Origin: Clostridia bacterium | GTDB lineage: Bacteria > Bacillota > Clostridia > Oscillospirales > CAG-272 | DNA: 24,027 bases | Assembly (NCBI GenBank): GCA_900767415.1 | Contig: CAAFYZ010000002.1 | Coordinates: 1 to 24,027 of the forward strand | Reading direction: 5' to 3' | Translations under genes and position numbers: made by a program | Notes under the pieces: generated by a model | The model's database searches: none | What the model was told of the DNA's origin: nothing | The model's input: only the letters and a program-made list of their open reading frames with translations | Shown here: positions 9,196 through 16,277 of the stretch, piece after piece | Position numbering within the stretch: the first letter of the stretch is position 1 | How the letters are laid out: every line of letters begins with the position of its first letter

Positions 9196-10669
9196 GCGAT
9201 GTAGTATGCCCGCCTTTCCTGTTTTTTAGTGCTTCGGCAAGAATTTTTCTCTCGTCGAAGGCATGGATCCCTTTTTTGTCGATGGTATAGCGTTCGTGTC
9301 CCTTTCCTTCGATCAGGAGGACGTCGCCCGGCATCATTCGCGCGACCGTTGCCGAAATCGCGCGGCGGCGATCGGAGATGACGCGATGGTTTTCTTTTCG
9401 GAATCCGGCGAGAATATCCCGCAGGATCGTCCCCGCGTTTTCCGTCCGGCGGTTATCGGAGGTGACGATCACCTCGTCGGCGAGGGTTTCCGCCGTCGAT
9501 GCCATTGCCGGACGCTTGGCGCGGTCACGCTCGCCTCCGCATCCGAAGAGGACGAAGAGACGCCCCGCCGTGCTTTTTCTCGCCGTATGCAAAGCGGAAC
9601 GCAGAGCCGCTTCGGTATGGGCGTAATCGATGACGGCGGTGATATTGTCGTCACCCCGGATCACCTCCATCCGTCCCTCGATCCCGGGGAGAGCAGTGAG
9701 TGCCCGCTTTGCGACGCAGGGCTTCACGCCGAGTGAGACGGCGGCAGTGAGTGCGAGCATGGAGTTATAAACGTTGTGAATCCCCGGGACGGAAAGTTTT
9801 ACAAGAAAGCGGAGATCTCCCGCACAATAAAGATAGGAGATCCCGTCCAGTCCGTAATCTTCGATCTGCGTGGCGTATACTTCTCCGCGTTCCACCGCGC
9901 CGACGCGCAGAATCCGACAGGGGGCGTCACGGATCATCTCTTCCGCATAGGCATCGTCGAGATTGAAGATTCCGGTTTTCGCCATGGCAAACAGGCGGGA
10001 TTTTGCCGCCGCGTATTCCCGCATATTCCCGTGAAAATCGAGATGCTCGGGGGAGAGATTGGTAAACAGTGCATAAGTAAAGGGAATCGGCGCCACCTTT
10101 TCCAAAGCCAGCGCATGGCTGGAAATTTCCATCACGACCGTATCGCACCCCGCCGCCTGCATTTTCGCAAGAGACGGGTAGAGAAGTGCGGGGTCGGGGG
10201 TCGTCATGGTGTAAGTGTCGGGCGTCAGACGTACGCCGTCCGCTTCGATTCTTCCCGTTGCAAGCAGTCCGACCTTTTTGCCCGCGGCACGCAGAGCCGC
10301 CGTCAGCATGACGGCAGTACTGCTTTTTCCGTTGGTGCCGGTGATTCCGACGAAGGTCATCTTTTCGTAATCGATCCCGTAATAGCGGGAAAGCATGAAG
10401 GAGAGCGTTTTCCTTGCGTTTTTCACGAACAGAACGGGGATTTTTTCATCCGCCCGATCCGCGAGAGATTCACAGAGGATCGCCTTCGGGTGCTTCGCCA
10501 TGACGAAGGCGACGATTTTTCGCGTGTCGAAATGTACGCCGGGGAGAAGGACGAACGCCGAGTTTTCTCCGACGGCGGAGGTGTCGGAGGTAACGTTTTC
10601 CACTTCTATGTCGGAAATATCCGAGTCGGAACGGAATTCTTCTTCAAAAATCAGATCGGTAAGTTTCAT
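9179..10669 (-). CDS. murE: UDP-MurNAc-L-Ala-D-Glu--meso-DAP ligase MurE
   Basis: Cytoplasmic Mur ligase adding the third stem-peptide residue. 496 residues from the chosen ATG. The ATP loop is GITGTNGKSS (108-117), with TTPDP, SSHAL and HLDFHGNM further on. The specificity motif reads DNRRTE (405-410); meso-DAP enzymes carry DNPR, so Asn and the substrate-binding Arg are kept but Pro is replaced by Arg. DAP specificity is therefore inferred, not certain. The start is ambiguous. The ATG at 10669 matches the family N-terminus (MKLTDLI) but has only a weak ribosome site. A strong AAAGGAG (10714-10720) better suits a GTG at 10702, which would add 11 residues; a GTG at 10714 overlaps that site and is unlikely. 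The gene follows spoVD closely and overlaps murF. Confidence 0.93.
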   Translation of the reverse strand: MKLTDLIFEEEFRSDSDISDIEVENVTSDTSAVGENSAFVLLPGVHFDTRKIVAFVMAKHPKAILCESLADRADEKIPVLFVKNARKTLSFMLSRYYGIDYEKMTFVGITGTNGKSSTAVMLTAALRAAGKKVGLLATGRIEADGVRLTPDTYTMTTPDPALLYPSLAKMQAAGCDTVVMEISSHALALEKVAPIPFTYALFTNLSPEHLDFHGNMREYAAAKSRLFAMAKTGIFNLDDAYAEEMIRDAPCRILRVGAVERGEVYATQIEDYGLDGISYLYCAGDLRFLVKLSVPGIHNVYNSMLALTAAVSLGVKPCVAKRALTALPGIEGRMEVIRGDDNITAVIDYAHTEAALRSALHTARKSTAGRLFVLFGCGGERDRAKRPAMASTAETLADEVIVTSDNRRTENAGTILRDILAGFRKENHRVISDRRRAISATVARMMPGDVLLIEGKGHERYTIDKKGIHAFDERKILAEALKNRKGGHTTSHDSES

Positions 10670-10687
10670 ACGGAATTTCGTTTCTTC

Positions 10688-10712
10688 GCCCTTTGCCCGC
10701 ACGGGAAAGGGC
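10688..10712 (-). repeat. Hairpin between the spoVD stop and murE
   Basis: GCCCTTT and CCCG pair with CGGG and AAAGGGC around a 2-nt loop, with one bulged base. It lies directly after the strong ribosome site AAAGGAG and contains a candidate GTG start for murE in its loop region. It has no U-tract, so it is not a terminator. A role in setting murE translation is an inference. Confidence 0.45.
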
Positions 10713-10720
10713 ACTCCTTT

Positions 10721-12982
10721 CTAATCTTCGGAATCGTAATATAAAAGCGTCAATACAATGACGTCGCCGCGTTTTACCTCTGTGCCGGGCGGTATCGACT
10801 GCATCGAGACTTTTGCGCCGTCGACCGTCGAAAAATCCCTGACGCCGCGGATACGGATGTTCAATCCGCTGTTCACGGCGATACGATTGGCTTCCGCCGC
10901 CGAGAGACCGAGAAGATCCGGCACGGAAACCGTATCCGGGAGAGCGTCTTCGGTATAGAGAATGACGCGGGAGAGAGATGCCGTGACGGTTTCACCGCCT
11001 CCCGGGGTCTGGCGCAGGACGGTAGAACCACCGCCGACGATCTCGAATGCGATTTTCGCGTCCGAAAGTTTTTTCTTCGCGCTTTCGATGTGCATTCCCA
11101 CATAATTCCCGACCGTGATCTCGTCGTCCGTCCCCTCACGGTCATAGCCGAGATAGGGGAGTGCTTTTGCCATGACTTCCGCGACATACGGTGCGGCGAC
11201 CACGCTCCCGTACTTGACGGCGGTGGTCGGCTCGTCGACGACGATGATTACGGCGATTCCGCTCTCGTCCGACGGTGCGAACGCAACGGTAGAGCCGATC
11301 CGCAGGTAGGAGTTTCCGTTGGCATCGAGGACGTCGAATTTTTGCGACGTTCCCGTTTTGGCGGCGATCTTATACCCGGGGACGCGCGCGTTTTTCGCAC
11401 CGCCGTCTCCGCTGACGCCTTCTTCGAGAACCGCCGCGACCGTGCGCGCCACCTCTTCGGAAACGACGCGGCGGCGGACGGTGTTTTCGTGTTCTTTTAC
11501 CGTGTTGCCGTCGCTGTCGATCATCCGTTCGACAAGATACGGGGTGACGAGGTTGCCGCCGTTGGCGACGGCGGCAATGGCGGTCAGCTGTGCGATGACG
11601 CTCACCTTGAACCGCTGACCGAAGGACGCCGTGGCGAGTTCGGTGGGGCCGATGGCTTCCGGTTTATGGAAGATCGTCGCGGCTTCGCTCGGGAGATCGA
11701 TTCCCGTTTTTTCAAAATATCCGAATTTTCCGACCGATTCGTAAAACCTTTGCGCACCGATCCTTTCCGCCAGTTGCATCATGGTCGGGTTGCAGGACAT
11801 CTGCAGTCCGTAGGCAAGCGTAAAGCCGGAGCCGTGTCCCTTGAGTTTATGACATTTGATATGCCAGCCGCCGACCTCGTAATAGCCGATGCAGGAAAAA
11901 CGGTCGGACATTGTCGCCGCGCCGCATTCCAGTGCGGAGGCAACCGTAACGATCTTGAAGGTGGAGCCCGGCTCATAGGTTTCGCTGACCGCCTTGTTCG
12001 ACCACATGATTTCGAGAAGTTCCCGACGGTAGGCACGGTATTCTTCGCTGCCGGGAGAAAGACCGGATGCGGCGAGCTTCTCTGCAAAGACCCCGCTCGG
12101 GGTGTAAGGGTCGTTCGGATCGAAGGGGGAAGAGGTCGCCATGGCGAGGACGGCGCCGCTCTTCGTGTCCATGACGATTCCCGTCACGCGGTTGTTGACT
12201 TGATGGTTGATACGGATTTTTTCAAGTTCTCCTTCGAGGACGCTCTGTATGTAGGAGTCTAACGTGGTAACGAGACTGTAACCGTCTTCTGCCGGGAAAT
12301 ACGTCGCGTATTCCGTCGGGAGTGCCTGCCCGTTTGCATCTTTTGCATATACGTAATAACCGTCTTTTCCCGCGAGCATCTTGTCATAGCGGTATTCGAG
12401 ACCGTACAGTCCCTGGTTGTCGCTGCCGGTAAAGCCGAGCACGTGTGCCGCCATGGTGCCGGACGGATAATAACGTGAAGTCTGCGCTTCGGTAAAAACG
12501 AGTTTTTCCAATCCGCTCTCGCGGATAAAAGCGAGCGTCGCGCGGTATTCCTCTTCTTCGACCGCACGCTTGACGGTGATGTCGAGGACGTCGGTATTCC
12601 GTATTTTGGCGAGCAGATTCTCACGGTCGACACCGAGGAGAGAAGAAAGACCGTCGGCGATTTTTTTACCGTAATCCGTCCCGTCCGCTTTTTCCGCTTT
12701 TTTGATGTCGCGGGAGGAGAGAAAAACGCGCCATACGGTTTTTGCGGTTGCCAGAAGATTCATGTTGGCGTCGTAGATGTTTCCGCGCCGCGCCCGCATG
12801 GCGGACGAGGTCGTGATCTGATCGTATACTTTCTGTTTATATTCTTCATGGCGAAAATACTGCAATCTGAAAATGACGGAAAGAAGATAGCAGGCGAAGA
12901 GAAGGAAGGCGGTCGCCGTTATCCGTATCCGCCGTCTCGTGACGGATACGGCGCTCTGACGGTGAAGGGAGAGATCACTCAT
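10721..12982 (-). CDS. spoVD: Class B penicillin-binding protein with two PASTA domains (SpoVD/FtsI type)
   Basis: Membrane-anchored D,D-transpeptidase that cross-links peptidoglycan with a SEDS partner (FtsW or SpoVE). 753 residues. One TM helix (about 22-40), the PBP dimerisation domain (about 55-235), then the transpeptidase domain with catalytic STFK (Ser340), SCN (396-398) and KTG (542-544). Two C-terminal PASTA repeats follow (about 622-680 and 684-750). I chose the ATG at 12982; a TTG 21 nt upstream is less likely. GGAG lies 11 nt before the ATG. Its position after rsmH fits both pbpB/ftsI and spoVD. Two PASTA domains occur in the B. subtilis division enzyme PBP2B, so the division/sporulation assignment is not settled by sequence. 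The leader holds a terminator and a helix that hides the ribosome site, so expression is probably controlled separately from the genes upstream. Confidence 0.92.
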   Translation of the reverse strand: MSDLSLHRQSAVSVTRRRIRITATAFLLFACYLLSVIFRLQYFRHEEYKQKVYDQITTSSAMRARRGNIYDANMNLLATAKTVWRVFLSSRDIKKAEKADGTDYGKKIADGLSSLLGVDRENLLAKIRNTDVLDITVKRAVEEEEYRATLAFIRESGLEKLVFTEAQTSRYYPSGTMAAHVLGFTGSDNQGLYGLEYRYDKMLAGKDGYYVYAKDANGQALPTEYATYFPAEDGYSLVTTLDSYIQSVLEGELEKIRINHQVNNRVTGIVMDTKSGAVLAMATSSPFDPNDPYTPSGVFAEKLAASGLSPGSEEYRAYRRELLEIMWSNKAVSETYEPGSTFKIVTVASALECGAATMSDRFSCIGYYEVGGWHIKCHKLKGHGSGFTLAYGLQMSCNPTMMQLAERIGAQRFYESVGKFGYFEKTGIDLPSEAATIFHKPEAIGPTELATASFGQRFKVSVIAQLTAIAAVANGGNLVTPYLVERMIDSDGNTVKEHENTVRRRVVSEEVARTVAAVLEEGVSGDGGAKNARVPGYKIAAKTGTSQKFDVLDANGNSYLRIGSTVAFAPSDESGIAVIIVVDEPTTAVKYGSVVAAPYVAEVMAKALPYLGYDREGTDDEITVGNYVGMHIESAKKKLSDAKIAFEIVGGGSTVLRQTPGGGETVTASLSRVILYTEDALPDTVSVPDLLGLSAAEANRIAVNSGLNIRIRGVRDFSTVDGAKVSMQSIPPGTEVKRGDVIVLTLLYYDSED

Positions 12983-12994
12983 GAAAAAAAGTAC

Positions 12995-13068
12995 TCCGGA
13001 CAAAAAAGAAATAGCGGTGAGGACGCTTTGCGCCTCATCGCTATTAAGATATGTAGGATTTGTCCGGA
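12995..13068 (-). promoter_or_regulatory. Nested RNA structure: terminator inside a helix that covers the spoVD ribosome site
   Basis: On the - strand, TCCGGACAAA (13059-13068) is a perfect complement of TTTGTCCGGA (12995-13004), enclosing the hairpin at 13010-13045. The downstream arm includes the end of the U-tract and the GGA of the spoVD ribosome site. The structure fills nearly all of the 98-nt gap between the two genes. It may be an attenuator or sensor, or a mobile palindromic repeat; no known riboswitch class was recognised. Confidence 0.55.
13001..13045 (-). terminator. Intrinsic terminator or attenuator between the ftsL-position gene and spoVD
   Basis: On the - strand, AATAGCG and TGAGG (13033-13045 arm) pair with CCTCA and CGCTATT (13010-13022 arm) with one A-C mismatch. 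Three more pairs (CGC/GCG) close an AAA loop. The stem is followed directly by TCTTTTTTG. This layout is a classical terminator, here placed inside a cluster of co-directed genes. Confidence 0.7.
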
Positions 13069-13080
13069 TTATGAAAGAAA

Positions 13081-13512
13081 TCAGCGGTTCTCGCTATATG
13101 TCGTGTATCTTTCTTCCTGCTTCTCGTCTTTTTCTTCGTGATTTACCGAATAGGAAGAAGGAGCGGTGTCCGTATTCTTCGGCATTGCGGCAAACGAAAT
13201 AACGACGGAGGAGAGAAGGAGCGCGGAGCAAAGAGCCGCCAAAGCCGCGCGAAAAGGAAACGCGCGCGTGGTTTTTTCGGGCGCGGGAAGTTCCTTGACG
13301 AGAAGTTTCTCATTGATATAGGAGGTAATGGTGCGAAGCGCGGTCGGGCGCGTCGCCTGAACTTCCATCGGAAGAGAGCTCGTCTCGCTTTTCTCTTTCG
13401 CTTTCATTCTCATATAACCGCCAAGCGTATACTCGTTATTTCCGCTGACGACGGTGAATCTGTTTTTCATGTTACGGTACAAAGTCTCATATGCGTTTTC
13501 GGTCATAGCCAT
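13081..13512 (-). CDS. Unrecognised single-pass membrane protein in the ftsL position
   Basis: 143 residues, not recognised by sequence. A polar cytoplasmic region (about 1-86) is followed by one TM helix (about 87-109, rich in Ala/Leu/Ser/Val) and a short, highly charged outer tail (about 110-143, many Glu and Lys). It lies between rsmH and the class B PBP gene, where ftsL normally sits. FtsL has a short cytoplasmic end, one TM helix and a periplasmic coiled coil of some 60 residues or more; here the proportions are reversed and no coiled coil is visible. It may be a highly diverged FtsL, or an unrelated divisome or regulatory protein. The start is secure: AAAGGAG lies 8 nt before the ATG at 13512, 25 nt after the rsmH stop. 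A terminator follows it. Confidence 0.85.
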   Translation of the reverse strand: MAMTENAYETLYRNMKNRFTVVSGNNEYTLGGYMRMKAKEKSETSSLPMEVQATRPTALRTITSYINEKLLVKELPAPEKTTRAFPFRAALAALCSALLLSSVVISFAAMPKNTDTAPSSYSVNHEEKDEKQEERYTTYSENR

Positions 13513-13537
13513 TTTTTTGTCTCCTTTTCAAAGTTGG

Positions 13538-14485
13538 TTAAAGTTTTTCCGCAACCCGTAATTTTGCACTGCGGGAGCGGGGATTTTCGTTCAGTTCTTC
13601 CTCCGAGGGGAGGATCGGCTTTCCGCTGATCGGGGAAAGTGTCGGTTTTTTTCCGCAGACACAGACAGGGAAGTCGCGCGGACAGGTGCACCCTTCCGAA
13701 AGTGAGCGGAAGGTCTGCTTGACGATGCGGTCTTCGAGTGAGTGAAAGGAAATCACGGCGATTCTTCCGCCTGATACCATGTGCCGCGCGGCGGCTTCTA
13801 TCGTCGGACGGATGACGTCGAGTTCCGCGTTGACTTCGATGCGGATCGCTTGAAAGGTTCTTTTTGCCGGGTGCGGACCGTCGATTCTCGAAGCTTTCGG
13901 GATTGCGCGGCGGATAAGTTCCGCTAGCTCTCCCGTCGTAACGACAGGTGCCGTTTCTCTTGCTTTGCAGATGGCGGCAGCAATCTTCGGGGCGAACCGT
14001 TCTTCACCGTAATCGTAGAGAATTCTTCTCAGATCCGCTTCGCTGTAAGTGTTGACGACTTCGTATGCGTCGAGCGGGTTGTCGCGGGACATCCGCATAT
14101 CGAGTCTTGCGTCATGCATATAGCTGAACCCGCGTTCCGGGTCGTCAAATTGCGGTGAACTGCATCCGAGGTCGGCGAGAACGCCCCCGAGATTCTCAAT
14201 CTTCAGGCGCGTCAGCACGTCGTCCAGTGTGGAAAAATTTTCGTTGATAAAGGTGATGTTCGGAAGGTAATCGGCGAGGCGGATCTTTGCCGCGGCGATC
14301 GCCGTATCGTCCTGGTCGAAGCAGAGAAGTCTCGAATGAGGTCCCATGCGTCTGGCGATTTCGAGAGAATGCCCGCCTCCGCCGGTCGTGCAGTCGACAT
14401 AAGTATAACCGTCGCGGATATTCAGGGCTTCCATACATTCATACAGCAGGACGGAAGTGTGCGAAAAGGGAAGGTTTGATGACAT
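13538..14485 (-). CDS. rsmH: 16S rRNA (cytosine(1402)-N4)-methyltransferase RsmH (MraW)
   Basis: S-adenosylmethionine-dependent methyltransferase that modifies C1402 in the decoding centre of 16S rRNA. 315 residues, normal length. The N-terminal HTSVLL is followed by the SAM-binding DCTTGGGGHS (31-40), then FDQDDTAI, ADLGCSSPQFDDPERGFS, RTFQAIRIEVN and ISFHSLEDRIVK, all family hallmarks. The C-terminus has paired cysteines (CTCPRDFPVCVCG), usual in the family, and ends in a basic NPRSRSAKLRVAEK segment. AAAGGA lies about 10 nt before the ATG. It follows mraZ by 32 nt, the standard order at the head of the dcw cluster. Confidence 0.97.
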   Translation of the reverse strand: MSSNLPFSHTSVLLYECMEALNIRDGYTYVDCTTGGGGHSLEIARRMGPHSRLLCFDQDDTAIAAAKIRLADYLPNITFINENFSTLDDVLTRLKIENLGGVLADLGCSSPQFDDPERGFSYMHDARLDMRMSRDNPLDAYEVVNTYSEADLRRILYDYGEERFAPKIAAAICKARETAPVVTTGELAELIRRAIPKASRIDGPHPAKRTFQAIRIEVNAELDVIRPTIEAAARHMVSGGRIAVISFHSLEDRIVKQTFRSLSEGCTCPRDFPVCVCGKKPTLSPISGKPILPSEEELNENPRSRSAKLRVAEKL

Positions 14486-14517
14486 GATGCAATCGTCCTT
14501 TCGTCAGCGACAGGGAA

Positions 14518-14946
14518 TCAAAGCCCGTACTGACGCATGATTTCGCGCATTTTCTCAAAGTCGCGGGTCTGCTCGCGCTCGTTCCAAAGGTTTTCGGACC
14601 AGATGCGGATCTGTCTTCCCGCGCCGACAAATACGATGTTGGTATCCTTATCGATATGTGCGTGTTTCATCAGTTTGTCGTCGAGAATGATACGTCCGCT
14701 GGCATCGGGGACACATTTTTGCGCCGCACCGAGGATAAAATCCTGGAACTCTTCCGCATCCGCTTCCGGCAGAAGGGAGATCTTGTCCACATAAGCTTCC
14801 CAGTCTTCGGCGGTGTACACCGAGAGATAGGAATCGAACTTTCTGGTAATGTAGAACTCTTTTCCGAGTTCGTCGCGGAATTTCGACGGAACAAAGACAC
14901 GCTTTTTGCTGTCCATGCCATGTGTGTAGGAACCGACAAAAGACAT
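14518..14946 (-). CDS. mraZ: Transcriptional regulator MraZ
   Basis: Ring-forming AbrB-fold DNA-binding protein that usually represses its own dcw operon. 142 residues. It has the two half-domains with the DxxxR motifs DSKKR (12-16) and DASGR (81-85), each followed by a short strand (VFVP, IILD). GGAGG with a 5-nt gap precedes the ATG. It is the first gene of the cluster, downstream of a promoter and two GTGGG boxes of the type it binds, so autoregulation is well supported. Confidence 0.97.
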   Translation of the reverse strand: MSFVGSYTHGMDSKKRVFVPSKFRDELGKEFYITRKFDSYLSVYTAEDWEAYVDKISLLPEADAEEFQDFILGAAQKCVPDASGRIILDDKLMKHAHIDKDTNIVFVGAGRQIRIWSENLWNEREQTRDFEKMREIMRQYGL

Positions 14947-14968
14947 ATCTTCCTCCGTTTCTTCCGAA

Positions 14969-14995
14969 TTGACCCCGCTTTTTCGGGGAAATCAA
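14969..14995 (-). repeat. Small hairpin in the mraZ leader
   Basis: CCCCG (14973-14977) pairs with CGGGG (14984-14988), and outer TTGA (14969-14972) with TCAA (14992-14995). It lies between the phased repeats and the ribosome site and has no U-tract after it. Its arms are also the last members of the phased array, so the pairing may be incidental. Confidence 0.4.
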
Positions 14996-15050
14996 GGGAT
15001 TTTAAGGGATTGGAAGGGAAAACGGGACACTTTACCCCACTTCGCCCCAC
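14981..15050 (-). promoter_or_regulatory. MraZ-box region with a 10-bp phased array
   Basis: Read on the - strand in consecutive 10-nt units from 15050, the units begin GTGGGG, GTGGGG, GTGTCCC, TTCCC, ATCCC, ATCCC and TTCCCC. The first two are canonical MraZ boxes (GTGGG, 5 nt, GTGGG). The next five carry a CCC run at nearly the same helical phase, with the complementary GGG on the other strand. The array begins 9 nt after the -10 box, so it mostly covers the start of the transcribed leader. Confidence 0.75.
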
Positions 15051-15059
15051 CATGTCAAC

Positions 15060-15088
15060 ATTATAACCCATCTTTTCTGAAAATGCAA
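15060..15088 (-). promoter_or_regulatory. Sigma-A type promoter for the mraZ-dcw operon
   Basis: On the - strand, TTGCAT (15083-15088) and a perfect TATAAT (15060-15065) are separated by 17 bp, with transcription expected near 15053. A second possible -35, TTGACA (15054-15059), lies immediately downstream; paired with TAAAGT at 18 bp it gives a weaker alternative that would place the MraZ boxes between -35 and -10. Confidence 0.75.
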
Positions 15089-15167
15089 TAGGTTTTTGAA
15101 AAAAAGTAAATTTTTTTTTGAATTTCCCTGCGGAAGAGAGAAAATCTCACGAAAATGAGAAAAATAC

Positions 15168-15196
15168 TTCCATTTTCACAAAAAATATGATAGAAT
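15168..15196 (+). promoter_or_regulatory. Possible weak promoter for the 15226 gene
   Basis: TAGAAT (15191-15196) with TTCCAT 17 bp upstream (15168-15173) is a partial sigma-A match, and TATGAT (15186-15191) is an overlapping alternative -10. The region is AT-rich, so the call is weak; some promoter is needed here because the upstream gene is divergent. Confidence 0.3.
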
Positions 15197-15225
15197 AGAG
15201 GCAAGTCCTGTGGGAGGTCTTCGGT

Positions 15226-15564
15226 ATGTCGTTTCTGAAAAAACTTTTTTCCGTGGGGAAAGATCCCGCAAGTTATGCTTTTCGCAGAAAACGTGCGGAA
15301 GAACTGCACGGACAGGCGATCCGTTATGTCACGGAACAGCGCGACGGGAACGAAGACGTCGTCGGCAGAGGCGGACACCTCACCCTGAAGGACGATCGCT
15401 TTTTGGTCGACACATCGGGGGACACGCTGTTTGCCTGTCCGGTCGCCGATCTTGACGCGGCGTATCTGATGAGCGGCGACGGCGTGATTCTGCGCGGTCC
15501 GAACCTTCTTGAGGACGGGCGGGAGCGCACGCTGACCGTCCACTTCGTATATTATCGTAAATAA
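15226..15564 (+). CDS. Unrecognised 112-residue soluble protein
   Basis: Not recognised. The protein starts MSFLKKLFSVGKDP, a short amphipathic basic stretch, followed by a helical charged part (about 17-45) and then alternating hydrophobic strands (HLTLKDDRFLVD, LFACPV, VILRGP, LTVHFVYY) that suggest a small beta-rich domain, perhaps with a PH-like fold. There are no TM helices, cysteine clusters or nucleotide motifs. GGGAGG lies 8 nt before the ATG, and the gene is followed by ispD after 26 nt, so it is probably first in an operon with ispD and ispF. The codon choice is like its neighbours. Its reality is supported by the ribosome site and spacing; its function is unknown. Confidence 0.8.
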   Translation: MSFLKKLFSVGKDPASYAFRRKRAEELHGQAIRYVTEQRDGNEDVVGRGGHLTLKDDRFLVDTSGDTLFACPVADLDAAYLMSGDGVILRGPNLLEDGRERTLTVHFVYYRK

Positions 15565-15590
15565 CCGATGACATATTCGGGAGGAAAACC

Positions 15591-16277
15591 ATGGAATCAT
15601 ATCCCTATACGACCGCTGTGATTTTAGCGGCGGGAAGCGGAACGCGTATGGGTTGTCCGACGGCAAAGCAGGAGATTCGGATCCTCGGCGAAAGTCTTCT
15701 TCGGCATACGGTCCGCGCCTTCGAGAATTCTTCGGTCCGTGCGATCGTCGTCGTTGTCCGCGCGGACGAGACGGCTTTTGCCGAAGAGGCGTGCCGCGGA
15801 TTTTCCAAAGTGAAAAGGATTGTTGTCGGCGGCGCAGACCGTCGCGCATCCGCCGCTCTCGGCTTTGCGGCGATCCCGGAAGAAAGCAAACTTGTTGCTC
15901 TTCACGATGCCGCACGCCCTCTGATCACACCGCGGGATATCGACGCGACGGTTCGCCTTGCGGCGGAGTGCGGCGCGGCAATCCCCGTTTCGGAAGTCGC
16001 GGATACGGTAAAATCGGTGGGAGAAGACGGGCGTGTCCGTGCGACATACGACCGCACCACCCTTCGTCTTGCCGCGACGCCGCAGGTGTTCCGTACGGAT
16101 TGGTATGCCGAGGCACTTGCCGCCCGTGCGACCGGGGTGACCGACGACTCCATGCTTCTCGAGTCGATCGGGAAGCCCGTACACACCTGCCTTCTGTCGG
16201 ACGAGAACCGCAAAGTCACGACACAGAGCGACCTTGCCTATGCGGAATATATAATGGAAAGAAGAAAGCGGACATGA
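15591..16277 (+). CDS. ispD: 2-C-methyl-D-erythritol 4-phosphate cytidylyltransferase IspD
   Basis: Third enzyme of the non-mevalonate (MEP) pathway, joining CTP and methylerythritol phosphate. 228 residues, normal length. The CTP-binding N-terminus is ILAAGSGTRMG (about 11-21) with the following Lys-Gln pair (KQ). HDAARP, VADTVK, TPQVF and TDDSMLLE follow, and the end has NRKVTTQSDL, the family's NIKITTPEDL region. Standard CPKQ is replaced by PTAKQ. The ribosome site GGAGG is 6-7 nt before the ATG at 15591. The last codons overlap the ispF start (ATGA), as is common for this pair. It supplies precursors for undecaprenyl phosphate, the lipid carrier used by the neighbouring wall genes. Confidence 0.96.
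   Translation: MESYPYTTAVILAAGSGTRMGCPTAKQEIRILGESLLRHTVRAFENSSVRAIVVVVRADETAFAEEACRGFSKVKRIVVGGADRRASAALGFAAIPEESKLVALHDAARPLITPRDIDATVRLAAECGAAIPVSEVADTVKSVGEDGRVRATYDRTTLRLAATPQVFRTDWYAEALAARATGVTDDSMLLESIGKPVHTCLLSDENRKVTTQSDLAYAEYIMERRKRT

Noticed and set aside
11090..12262. A long + strand open frame (390 codons) across spoVD
   Set aside because: It is antisense to the transpeptidase domain with STFK, SCN and KTG motifs in order, lacks a ribosome site and has shadow-type composition.
15054..15059. TTGACA as the main -35 box of the mraZ promoter
   Set aside because: The hexamer is perfect, but the only -10 at suitable distance (TAAAGT, 18 bp) is poor, while the perfect TATAAT directly upstream pairs with TTGCAT at 17 bp. 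Kept only as an alternative.
15653..16273. In-frame 5' extension of ispF through ispD
   Set aside because: The extension is an Arg-rich shadow of ispD. The ATG at 16274 matches the IspF family start and the ATGA overlap.
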